Below are positions 52,518 to 60,192 of a stretch of 64,000 nucleotides of DNA, one piece after another. Location of the stretch: assembly GCA_015066525.1 (NCBI GenBank), contig SVOG01000042.1:20207-84206 (forward strand), written 5' to 3'. The stretch comes from Oscillospiraceae bacterium (lineage in GTDB: Bacteria > Bacillota > Clostridia > Oscillospirales > Acutalibacteraceae). The notes beneath the pieces are model-generated. The model did not search any database, was not told where the DNA came from, and saw only the letters and a list, made by a program, of their open reading frames with translations. How positions within the stretch are numbered: position 1 is the stretch's first letter; the number at the start of each line of letters is the position of its first letter. Position numbers and translations under genes: made by a program.

Positions 52518-53908
52518 TGAAGCGCATTTCAAGACGAGGCATCTTCCTCTGGATACTCTCGGCGCTCTTCATCGCCGGTATCCTCTTCCTCACCGTATCC
52601 TTCGTGCATCACGGCTCCGAGTGGGCGATGAAGCGCTATAACCGCCACCTCTACTCAAACGGCGAACTAATCGGCGCGGGCACCATCTACGACACGAACG
52701 ATAAAATCCTCGCACAGACCGTGGACGGCAAGCGCGTCTACGCCGAAAGCGCCACTACGAGAAAATCCACCCTGCATATCGTCGGCGACCCGAAGAACTT
52801 TATTTCGACGGGCGTACAGTACACCTTTGACAGTAAACTCACCGGTTATAATCTGCTCTTTGGCGTGTACAATATCGAACGCTACGGCAGGGGCAACGAT
52901 ATGAAGCTGACCATCGACAGTGCTATCTGCGACCGTGCTTACCGAGCACTTGATGGCAGAAAAGGCACGATTGGTATCGTCAATTACAAGACGGGCGACA
53001 TCGTCTGCGCGGTATCCTCGCCCTCCTTCGATGTCAACGATGTACCCGACAATCTCGAAACGAGTGAAAAATATGAGGGCGTCTACATCAACCGCCTGCT
53101 CACGGCGCACTATGTGCCCGGCTCGACCTTTAAGATTGTGACTGCCATCTGCGCGATTGAAAACATCCCCGATGTCTACGAGCGCACCTGGGTCTGCGAC
53201 GGCGGCTATACCCCCGCGCAGGGCGTGGAAATCAAGTGTAACGCCGACCACGGCAAGAAAATCAACTTCAACGACGCACTCGCAAAGAGTTGTAACTCCG
53301 TATTTGCGCAGCTTGCCATCGAACTCGGCGACAAGAAACTCACCGCCACCGCCAAGGAACTCGGCATCGGCTCCAAGATTACCGTAAGCGGTGCCATCGA
53401 ATCCTTCGAGGGTAAATTCAAGGTGGACGGCGCAGCCGACGACCTGCTCGGCTGGACGGGTATCGGTCAGGGTGAAACGCGCATCGCACCGATTACGATG
53501 CTGCGTATTGTCAGCGCGATTGCAAACGGCGGCAGCGCCGTATCGTTCAATATCGTCGACGATTTCGCCAACCAGGCAGGTAAAGCGCTCAACATCACCC
53601 TGCCCAGGAATAAAATCGAACTGATGAGCGCGGACACCGCGGCAAAGATAAAGACGATGCTGCGCTACAATGTCACCGAGCAGTACGGCGACTACCGCTA
53701 CGAGGGACTGTATCTCTGTGCCAAGAGCGGTACCGCGCAGATTGACTCCAACGACAACCATAATATCGCGTGGTTCACAGGCTTTATGGATGACGAAAAC
53801 AATCCCTACGCCTTCGTCGTCGTTATCGAAAACGGTAACTCCGGCAGTCAGACCGCAGGACCTGTGGCGAATAAAGTGCTTCAGGAACTTGTAAACAACC
53901 AATCATAA
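52517..53908 (+). CDS. Class B penicillin-binding protein (PbpA-like transpeptidase)
   Basis: 463-residue PBP with one membrane helix (about 9-30), a short PBP-dimer-like region, and a transpeptidase domain: S203-T-F-K206, S258-C-N260, K403-S-G405. At 463 residues it resembles the small PbpA of actinobacteria more than the large FtsI/PBP2. It acts outside the membrane, cross-linking the strands made by the adjacent SEDS protein. Confidence 0.94.
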   Translation: MKRISRRGIFLWILSALFIAGILFLTVSFVHHGSEWAMKRYNRHLYSNGELIGAGTIYDTNDKILAQTVDGKRVYAESATTRKSTLHIVGDPKNFISTGVQYTFDSKLTGYNLLFGVYNIERYGRGNDMKLTIDSAICDRAYRALDGRKGTIGIVNYKTGDIVCAVSSPSFDVNDVPDNLETSEKYEGVYINRLLTAHYVPGSTFKIVTAICAIENIPDVYERTWVCDGGYTPAQGVEIKCNADHGKKINFNDALAKSCNSVFAQLAIELGDKKLTATAKELGIGSKITVSGAIESFEGKFKVDGAADDLLGWTGIGQGETRIAPITMLRIVSAIANGGSAVSFNIVDDFANQAGKALNITLPRNKIELMSADTAAKIKTMLRYNVTEQYGDYRYEGLYLCAKSGTAQIDSNDNHNIAWFTGFMDDENNPYAFVVVIENGNSGSQTAGPVANKVLQELVNNQS

Positions 53909-53914
53909 TTCCCG

Positions 53915-53944
53915 TATCACCTGCATAATAATATGCAGGTGATA
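53915..53944 (+). promoter_or_regulatory. Hairpin covering the ribosome site of the DUF4830 gene
   Basis: Perfect 13-bp inverted repeat TATCACCTGCATA / TATGCAGGTGATA with a 4-base loop. The right arm holds AGGTGAT, the only ribosome site of the ATG at 53947. There is no T-run, so it is not a normal terminator. Confidence 0.6.
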
Positions 53945-53946
53945 TT

Positions 53947-54420
53947 ATGCAGGTAATTACGTTCAAGGCAAAGCCGAAAACCATCTTCGGCATTATTCTG
54001 GCACTGGTGGGAATTGCGGTGATACTGCTGACCTTCGTATCCAACCACGGCGGCAAGACACAGCAGACCTCGGCAGCGCCGGTCGCTTGCGCTACCGAAG
54101 AAGAGCGAAACGCGTATCTGACCTCGCTCGGCTGGGAATTCGACGGAATGAGCGAGAAGGAGATTACCATCCCGCAGGTATTTAATCAGGTCTATACCAA
54201 TTACAACGCGATTCAGAAGGAGCAGGGATTCGACCTCGAAAAACACAGGGGCGAAACCGCTACCATCTATACATACAATATTACAAACTACAAAAACAAT
54301 AAGAACGTCATCGCAAATCTGCTCGTCAGTGACGGCGTGCTCATCGGCGCGGATTTGTGTGACCCCGCGGCAAAGGACGGATTCCTTGTCGCGCTGACAA
54401 GTAACGATGCAAAGACTTGA
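53947..54420 (+). CDS. DUF4830-domain membrane protein
   Basis: 157-residue protein with one N-terminal membrane helix (about 12-32) and a DUF4830 domain outside (YLTSLGWEFDGMSEKEITIPQVFNQVYTNYNAIQKEQGFDLEKHRGETATIYTYNITNY). The function of this clostridial family is unknown. It follows the FHA-FtsW-PBP genes and overlaps the pseudouridine synthase gene by 14 bp. Its ribosome site lies in a hairpin. Confidence 0.85.
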   Translation: MQVITFKAKPKTIFGIILALVGIAVILLTFVSNHGGKTQQTSAAPVACATEEERNAYLTSLGWEFDGMSEKEITIPQVFNQVYTNYNAIQKEQGFDLEKHRGETATIYTYNITNYKNNKNVIANLLVSDGVLIGADLCDPAAKDGFLVALTSNDAKT

Positions 54421-55105
54421 CAAACTGATATCGGATAAACTGAATCTCACGCGGAGCCGGGCAAAGGCACTGATAAAAACCGGCGGTGTTACGGTAAACG
54501 GGACCGCCGTTTTGTCCTGCGATTATAAATGCAGCGACGACGACACCGTAAGCGCGAACGGCAAGGTGCTCGACACGCGGCAGTTCGTCTATATTATGAT
54601 GAATAAGCCCGCGGGCGTCATTTCGGCAAGCGACGGCAAGGGAGACAAAACCGTGCTTGACCTTCTCCCCGATGAAATGCGCCGCAAGGGACTCTTCCCC
54701 GCAGGGCGGCTCGATAAGGATACGACGGGGTTTGCCCTCATCACCGACGACGGCAATTTTGCCCACCGCATCCTCAGTCCGAAGTCCCATATCCCGAAAA
54801 CCTATATCGCCACGCTGGACAAGCCGATTGACGACGCCGTCATCCGCGATTTTGAAAACGGGATGACGCTCGGCGAGGAAACGCTCCTCCCCGCCCGCCT
54901 CACACCGCTCAGTGACAATATGGCGGAAATTGAAATCCGTCAGGGCATCTACCATCAGATTAAGCGGATGTTTCAAAAGCACGGCATCACCGTGACCGCC
55001 CTTACCCGCACCAAAATGGGAGCGCTTTCGCTCGATGAAAACCTGGAGCCCGGGGCGTGCCGCTACCTGACTTTGGCAGAAGTTGACAAAATCTGCCAAA
55101 AGTAA
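54407..55105 (+). CDS. RsuA/RluB-family pseudouridine synthase
   Basis: 232-residue rRNA pseudouridine synthase. An S4 RNA-binding domain (MQRLDKLISDKLNLTRSRAKALIKTGGVTVNG) is followed by MMNKPAGVISA and the catalytic GRLDKDTTGFALIT with its Asp. GIYHQIKRMFQKHG is the RsuA-type KRMF motif. The exact rRNA position (16S U516 or 23S site) is not certain. Confidence 0.93.
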   Translation: MQRLDKLISDKLNLTRSRAKALIKTGGVTVNGTAVLSCDYKCSDDDTVSANGKVLDTRQFVYIMMNKPAGVISASDGKGDKTVLDLLPDEMRRKGLFPAGRLDKDTTGFALITDDGNFAHRILSPKSHIPKTYIATLDKPIDDAVIRDFENGMTLGEETLLPARLTPLSDNMAEIEIRQGIYHQIKRMFQKHGITVTALTRTKMGALSLDENLEPGACRYLTLAEVDKICQK

Positions 55106-55211
55106 ATAGTTTTCGATAGGGGCAAAACCACCGTTTAGACACTATATATTGTGGCGCTTGGACACTTTGTGCAAATATTACAAGTTTTTTCAAGTTTTTT
55201 TGTGAAAAAGG

Positions 55212-55240
55212 TTGCAAAAAAATCGAATTGATTGTATAAT
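55212..55240 (+). promoter_or_regulatory. Promoter of the PucR/CdaR-type regulator
   Basis: TTGCAA, 17 bp, TATAAT, placed inside the left half and loop of a large palindrome. Confidence 0.75.
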
Positions 55241-55264
55241 ATTTACAATTAATTCGATTTTTTT
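55216..55264 (+). terminator. 49-bp palindrome acting as terminator over a promoter
   Basis: AAAAAAATCGAATT / AATTCGATTTTTTT outer arms and ATTGTA / TACAAT inner arms, loop of 7, ending in T8. It can end transcripts from the pseudouridine synthase gene while the same DNA holds the next promoter's -10. Upstream of it (55106-55211) there is only AT-rich DNA. Confidence 0.65.
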
Positions 55265-55306
55265 TGTGCACATTTATTGCATTATCATCATATGGGAGGT
55301 ATCACT

Positions 55307-56392
55307 ATGCCAAACAGACTTTTTCAGGGCGTTATTAACCAGATGAGAGACACCACTGACCGCGTCATCGGCGTTGTGGATGAGAGCGGAACCGTCATCT
55401 CTTGCAGCGAGCTGCCGCTCATCGGCGAGGTGCGCAAGGGCGTCATTGCCGCAGGTGTTTTCGGCGGTCAGCCGATTTGTGTGGACTCCTGCACCTATAA
55501 AGCCTTCGGCGACAGCGTGCATCCCGAGTACGCCGTATTCATTGAGGGTACCGACGAGACCAGCCGCAGCTATGCCGCCATCATCGCGGTAGCGCTCGAG
55601 CAGATTAAGAATAATAACGACGAGAAATTCGACCGCTCGAATTTCGTCAAGAACGTCATCCTCGACAATATCCTTCCCGGCGATATTTATATCAAGTCAA
55701 GGGAACTGCATTTCAATAACGACGCGTCGCGTGTGGTATTCCTCATCCGCGTTGCAGATAATACCGACGTATCGGTATTTGACGTGCTGCAGAACTTCTT
55801 CCCCGACAAGTCGAAGGATTATATCATCAATATCAACGAGCACGACATCGCGCTGATTAAAGAGGTTCGCCCGAATGTCGAGAGCAAGGACCTCGAAAAG
55901 CTCGCGCAGTCCATCTGCGACACCCTGTCGACGGAATTCTACTGCAACGCGATTGTCGGTATCGGCGCTTGCGTTACGGGCATTAAGGAACTCGCGGCAT
56001 CCTTCAAGGAAGCGCAGGTGGCGCTCGAGGTCGGCAAGGTATTCGACACCGAGCGCACCATCGTCAGCTACGAGAATCTCGGCATCGCGCGCCTGATTTA
56101 TCAGCTCCCGACCACGCTGTGCGATATGTTCCTCAAGGAAGTATTCAAGAAGGGCTCCATCGACTCGCTCGACCAGGAAACCCTCTTTACCATCCAGAAA
56201 TTCTTTGAAAACAACCTCAACGTTTCCGAGACTTCGAGAAAGCTTTTCGTTCACCGTAATACCCTCGTCTACCGTCTCGAAAAAATTAAGAAGCTCACGG
56301 GTCTCGACCTGAGAGAATTTGACGACGCCATCGTATTCAAAGTAGCACTGATGGTTAATAAATACCTCAATTCCACCCCGGTTAAGTATTAA
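55307..56392 (+). CDS. PucR/CdaR-family transcriptional regulator
   Basis: 361-residue regulator. The C-terminal HTH_30 domain is clear: [58 protein letters not shown]. The middle has a GGDEF-like fold region (about 145-260). The N-terminal part (about 1-100) resembles a small sensor domain ([22 protein letters not shown]). Start MPNRLFQG has GGGAGG upstream. Such proteins activate genes for sugar diacid or other metabolite use; the effector is unknown here. Confidence 0.87.
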   Translation: MPNRLFQGVINQMRDTTDRVIGVVDESGTVISCSELPLIGEVRKGVIAAGVFGGQPICVDSCTYKAFGDSVHPEYAVFIEGTDETSRSYAAIIAVALEQIKNNNDEKFDRSNFVKNVILDNILPGDIYIKSRELHFNNDASRVVFLIRVADNTDVSVFDVLQNFFPDKSKDYIININEHDIALIKEVRPNVESKDLEKLAQSICDTLSTEFYCNAIVGIGACVTGIKELAASFKEAQVALEVGKVFDTERTIVSYENLGIARLIYQLPTTLCDMFLKEVFKKGSIDSLDQETLFTIQKFFENNLNVSETSRKLFVHRNTLVYRLEKIKKLTGLDLREFDDAIVFKVALMVNKYLNSTPVKY

Positions 56393-56393
56393 G

Positions 56394-56423
56394 AAAAAAC
56401 GCCTTCAGCAGAAGGCGTTTTTT
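56394..56423 (+). terminator. Terminator of the regulator gene
   Basis: Stem AAAAAACGCCTTC / GAAGGCGTTTTTT, loop AGCA. Confidence 0.9.
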
Positions 56424-56462
56424 GTTGAAAAAGTAACTGTATTGTGTTATTATTATACTGTT

Positions 56463-58019
56463 ATGAAAAAAGTTGTGATTATCGGAGCGGGACCGGCGGG
56501 ACTGACCGCGGCGGACACCCTGCTCAGAGACGGAAAAGATCAATACGACATCACCATCCTCGAGGAGAGCGACGCCATCGGCGGTATTTCCAAGACCGTA
56601 AACTATAACGGTCACCGTATGGACATCGGCGGTCACCGCTTCTTCTCGAAGGACGAGCGCGTGATGCAGTGGTGGCGCGAGAAACTCCCCGTGCAGGGCG
56701 AGCCCTCCTTCGACGACCGACTGCTCGGCAGGGAGAAAGCACTCTCCCCGGGCGGACCTAACCCCGACAAGGAGGACGAGGTATTCCTCGTGCGCAACAG
56801 ACTGTCACGCATCTACTTCCTCGGCAAATTCTTCGACTATCCGATTTCGCTCAAAGCGCGCACCTTTATTAATATGGGATTCAGGCGCACGGTAAAATCA
56901 GGCGTCACCTATATGGGCTCGCTTCTTCACAAGCGCGAGGAAAAGAGCCTCGAGGATTTATACATCAACCATTTCGGCAGGGAGCTGTACTCCCTCTTCT
57001 TCGAGGGTTACACCGAGAAACTCTGGGGACGGCACCCGAGCCAGATTGACCCGTCGTGGGGTAAGCAGCGCGTCAAGGGTATCTCCGTGCGCGAGGTCGT
57101 GCGCGATGCTTTTGCCAAAGTCATCGGCAAGGAGCGCGCGACAAAAGAAACCTCGCTCATCGAGGAATTCAACTATCCGAAATACGGTCCCGGTCAACTC
57201 TGGGAAAAGGTCGCCGGGGACGTCGTAAACGGCGGCGCCACGCTGATACAAAACGCAAAAGCCGTCGGCATTGACGCTAATGGCAGCACTTTAAGCGCCG
57301 TCACCTACGAAAAAAACGGCGAGAGAATTACTGTGGACGCCGATATCGTGCTGTCCTCAATGCCCATAAAAGATTTGGTCGCGGCAATGAATTTCGAGGT
57401 GCCCGCGGACATCCGCCGCATCGCAAACGGACTGCCCTACCGTGATTTTGTGACCGTCGGTCTGCTCGTCGACAAACTCAAGGTAAAGAACGAGACCGAT
57501 ATAAAAACGCTCGGCAATATCGTGCCCGACTGCTGGATTTATGTGCAGGACACGGGTGTCAAGCTCGGCAGAATCCAGGTGTTTAACAACTGGTCGCCCT
57601 ATCTCGTCAAGGACCCCGCGCATACCGTATGGCTCGGACTCGAGTACTTCTGCAACGAGGGCGACGATTTCTGGAATATGAGCGATGCGGACTGCATTCA
57701 ACAGGCAGTGAGCGAACTCGTTTCGATGGGCATCATTGAGTCCGAAGCGGATGTGCTCGACCACCACCGCGAGAAGGTAAAGAAGGCGTACCCCGCCTAT
57801 TTTGACACCTATAGCGAGATGGACAAACTTGTGGCATATCTCAACACCTTCGGCAATCTCTATTGCATCGGCAGAAACGGTCAGCACCGCTATAACAATA
57901 TGGACCACTCGATGGCGACTGCCTTTGAAGCGGTGGCGGCAATCGAAAGCGGCTCCGCGGACAAGACACCGATATGGAATGTCAACACCGAACAATCCTA
58001 CCACGAAAAAAAGAACTGA
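56463..58019 (+). CDS. FAD-dependent oxidoreductase, UDP-galactopyranose mutase/amine oxidase-like
   Basis: 518-residue flavoprotein with [18 protein letters not shown] at the start, [32 protein letters not shown], and a C-terminal [27 protein letters not shown] where FAD is bound. The overall pattern ([25 protein letters not shown]) is that of Glf-like flavoenzymes seen in polysaccharide pathways, but it is longer than true UDP-galactopyranose mutase (about 370-390). It may act on a nucleotide sugar. No ribosome site can be seen before the ATG, only TATTATACTGTT. A TetR gene is convergent. Confidence 0.8.
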   Translation: MKKVVIIGAGPAGLTAADTLLRDGKDQYDITILEESDAIGGISKTVNYNGHRMDIGGHRFFSKDERVMQWWREKLPVQGEPSFDDRLLGREKALSPGGPNPDKEDEVFLVRNRLSRIYFLGKFFDYPISLKARTFINMGFRRTVKSGVTYMGSLLHKREEKSLEDLYINHFGRELYSLFFEGYTEKLWGRHPSQIDPSWGKQRVKGISVREVVRDAFAKVIGKERATKETSLIEEFNYPKYGPGQLWEKVAGDVVNGGATLIQNAKAVGIDANGSTLSAVTYEKNGERITVDADIVLSSMPIKDLVAAMNFEVPADIRRIANGLPYRDFVTVGLLVDKLKVKNETDIKTLGNIVPDCWIYVQDTGVKLGRIQVFNNWSPYLVKDPAHTVWLGLEYFCNEGDDFWNMSDADCIQQAVSELVSMGIIESEADVLDHHREKVKKAYPAYFDTYSEMDKLVAYLNTFGNLYCIGRNGQHRYNNMDHSMATAFEAVAAIESGSADKTPIWNVNTEQSYHEKKN

Positions 58020-58030
58020 TAAAAATAGCA

Positions 58031-58056
58031 GAGCCTCAGGAACAGACCTGAGGCTC
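58031..58056. terminator. Terminator between convergent oxidoreductase and TetR genes
   Basis: GAGCCTCAGG / CCTGAGGCTC with a 6-base loop; the minus strand continues TGCTATTTTT. Confidence 0.75.
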
Positions 58057-58071
58057 AAAAATTAATCTTTA

Positions 58072-58596
58072 TTATAATGTATAGCCGAGAAGTGCTGTGT
58101 CGAGACGGGTAAAGATTTCGCGGTAGTTGCTGCTCTCCTTCTGTATCTCAGAGACGACGAGCGACGTAAAAGCGCCCGAAAGCAGCGCGACGAGGAATTC
58201 CGTCGTTCTGGCGGCGGCAAACGCTTCGCCCTTCTTGCGCTCAAAATAGAGATAGAGACACTTGGTAAAGCTCGCGGAAATCAGATTATACACCAGCACA
58301 AACGACTGCGAATAAAGCGCCTTGCGCATCAGGGTGTCGTACTTGGTAAAGAAATTGATATATCCCTCGGAATAATCCGTCCAGTTATCCGCCTGGGTAT
58401 GGGAACAAATCTGTCTTGTCTCCGCGTCGAAGGCATAACGGAGCATCTGGTCAATGTCGTCAAAATGATAATAAAATGTCTGCCTGCTTATGTCGCACAT
58501 TTCCACCAAATCGGTCACCGTTATTCTGTCGAATTCCTCGCGCTCAATCAACTCGAGATACGCAGAAACAATAGCGTCCTTTGTCTTGGAAGACAT
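58072..58596 (-). CDS. TetR/AcrR-family regulator
   Basis: 174-residue regulator with HTH ITVTDLVEMCDISRQTFYYHFDDIDQMLRYAF (about 25-56); the C-terminal part fits the DhaS-like/TetR_C_8 group of Firmicutes. AAGGAG precedes the ATG. A perfect palindrome overlaps its own -10, suggesting autoregulation. Target genes beyond itself are unknown. Confidence 0.88.
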   Translation of the reverse strand: MSSKTKDAIVSAYLELIEREEFDRITVTDLVEMCDISRQTFYYHFDDIDQMLRYAFDAETRQICSHTQADNWTDYSEGYINFFTKYDTLMRKALYSQSFVLVYNLISASFTKCLYLYFERKKGEAFAAARTTEFLVALLSGAFTSLVVSEIQKESSNYREIFTRLDTALLGYTL

Positions 58597-58624
58597 AACG
58601 ATTCTCCTTATACATTTTTTAATT

Positions 58625-58662
58625 TATGTTAAAATTATAACATATTTGTGAACAAAATGCAA
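58625..58662 (-). promoter_or_regulatory. Promoter and palindromic operator of the TetR gene
   Basis: Minus-strand promoter TTGCAT, 17 bp, TATAAT (58634-58662). The perfect inverted repeat TATGTTA-6-TAACATA (58625-58644) covers the -10 and the expected start site. Confidence 0.65.
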
Positions 58663-58670
58663 GTGGCACA

Positions 58671-58701
58671 AAAAACCGCCGCGGGATGCCCCGTCGGCGG
58701 T
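58671..58701 (-). terminator. Terminator of the polysaccharide deacetylase gene
   Basis: On the minus strand ACCGCCG ... CGGCGGT with an inner GGG/CCC stem, followed by TTTTTTG. Confidence 0.8.
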
Positions 58702-58706
58702 CATTT

Positions 58707-60038
58707 TTACGATGTTTGATTTTTAATGGTTGTCGCGTTGTAATACTGTTCTCCGGGGACGGGTTTCTTGCCCGTTTTTGCCAGGACAAGTTCCTCGCAG
58801 GTCACAAGCTGGTAGCCTTCCTTAATCAGTTTCGGCACCATACGCGCCACGGCGTCCGCGGTCGAGTCATAAATCTCGTGCATCAGAATGATATCGCCGT
58901 CGCGCACATTCTTAATCACCGCGTTGTATACATGGTCAGCGTTGCGGTACTTCCAGTCCTGGGTATCCAGCGACCAATAGTAGAGCGGCATATTCTCCGC
59001 CTTGCACTCGTTGCGGATAACGGAGGTCGTATTACCGCCGGGCGAACGGAATGCCGTCGGATACTGACCCGTCACCTTGTAAATTGCCTCGGAACATTTC
59101 TTGATATCACTTGCGGTAACATTCTTGCCGTAGTGGTTATGGTTCCAGGTATGGTTCGCCAGTTCGCAGCCGAGTTTTACCTTGCGCTTAAGATTCTTCG
59201 GGTGGTCCTTCGCATTCTGACCGACCATAAAGAAGGTCGCTCTCGCGTGGTACTTCTCGAGCACATCGAGAATCTTATCGGACGCCTTGTTATAGCCCGG
59301 TCCGTCGTCAAAGGTAAGGGCAATCATCGGCTTCTTCTTGTCGATATTATTCGGCATCGCAACCTTTTCCTGAATCTTTGCGGTACCGACCTCGCTCCAC
59401 TTACCAAAGAGCTTACTCTCGCCGTAAGTAATATAAGTGCGTACTCTGACGGCGTAGGTTTCCTTTGCCTTCAGTTTCTCCACTTCATAGGAGGAGGTCG
59501 CCTTATCCTTAATATTCACACTCTCGGCAGCGGAGAAATCCTTGCCGTCGCCCTTCACATACTGGAGCTGGTAGCCGCTCGCCTTGCTGTTAATCTCCCA
59601 CTCAAAACTCAGCTTGCCGACATCCGAAGAAGTCACATTAGAAAGCTTCTGCGTCGCAGGGAGGGTGCAGGCGGTAAGCGTCTCATATTCCTCGCTTTCG
59701 ACATTGCCGTCCTTGTGCTCTTTATAAGCGGTGACGTAGAATTTATATTCCTGCGCCTGCTCGAGTTTCTTCACAGTAAAGGCAGTCGTCTTGGCCCCTT
59801 CAACCGTGCCGACTTTTTCAAAATCCTTGCTGTCGCCCGGGGCGCAGTAAATATTGTAGCCGTCAGCAGCGGAAACCTTCTTCCACTCGAGCGCCACGCC
59901 CGATTCAGCCGTCTTGACAACCTCTGACTTTTCGACATCGGCAACCGTGTTTGACTGCGCATAGGACATCGCCGAAAATGCCGCAATGATAATCAAAACA
60001 ACAAGACAAAGTCCTGCAATTCTTATCTTTCTCGCCAT
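58707..60038 (-). CDS. Secreted polysaccharide deacetylase with two fibronectin type III-like domains
   Basis: 443-residue exported protein. The signal/anchor helix (about 5-26) is followed by two FnIII-like domains (about 40-125 and 130-220: VALEWKKVSAADGYNIYCAP, LSFEWEINSKASGYQLQYVKGDGKDFSAAESV) and a CE4 NodB domain (about 235-420). TFDDGPGY, HTWNHNHYGK (metal His residues), FRSPGGNTT and ILMHEIYDST are the CE4 motifs 1-3 and 5. It probably removes acetyl groups from peptidoglycan or exopolysaccharide. Confidence 0.93.
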   Translation of the reverse strand: MARKIRIAGLCLVVLIIIAAFSAMSYAQSNTVADVEKSEVVKTAESGVALEWKKVSAADGYNIYCAPGDSKDFEKVGTVEGAKTTAFTVKKLEQAQEYKFYVTAYKEHKDGNVESEEYETLTACTLPATQKLSNVTSSDVGKLSFEWEINSKASGYQLQYVKGDGKDFSAAESVNIKDKATSSYEVEKLKAKETYAVRVRTYITYGESKLFGKWSEVGTAKIQEKVAMPNNIDKKKPMIALTFDDGPGYNKASDKILDVLEKYHARATFFMVGQNAKDHPKNLKRKVKLGCELANHTWNHNHYGKNVTASDIKKCSEAIYKVTGQYPTAFRSPGGNTTSVIRNECKAENMPLYYWSLDTQDWKYRNADHVYNAVIKNVRDGDIILMHEIYDSTADAVARMVPKLIKEGYQLVTCEELVLAKTGKKPVPGEQYYNATTIKNQTS

Positions 60039-60079
60039 TGTATAATTAACTCCTGAAAATTAATCTTATATTAGATTTT

Positions 60080-60108
60080 ATTATATACTTTTACAAATAA
60101 TTCTTCAA
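60080..60108 (-). promoter_or_regulatory. Promoter of the polysaccharide deacetylase gene
   Basis: On the minus strand TTGAAG, 17 bp, TATAAT. Confidence 0.7.
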
Positions 60109-60153
60109 TATAAAATCTTAAAAATTTTCATCTTTACCAAAACTTAACTTTAT

Positions 60154-60178
60154 AAAAGCCCCCGAACGAATCGGGGGC
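60154..60178 (-). terminator. Terminator of pnp
   Basis: Stem GCCCCCGA / TCGGGGGC with a 5-base loop, followed on the minus strand by TTTTAT. Confidence 0.85.
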
Positions 60179-60192
60179 GAAAAAATCAGGAA

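Noticed and set aside
52667-53902. 411-codon ORF antisense to the PBP gene
   Set aside because: Shadow of a gene with all three PBP motifs; no ribosome site.
58686-59927. 413-codon ORF antisense to the polysaccharide deacetylase
   Set aside because: Starts inside the terminator of the real gene and has no domain pattern.
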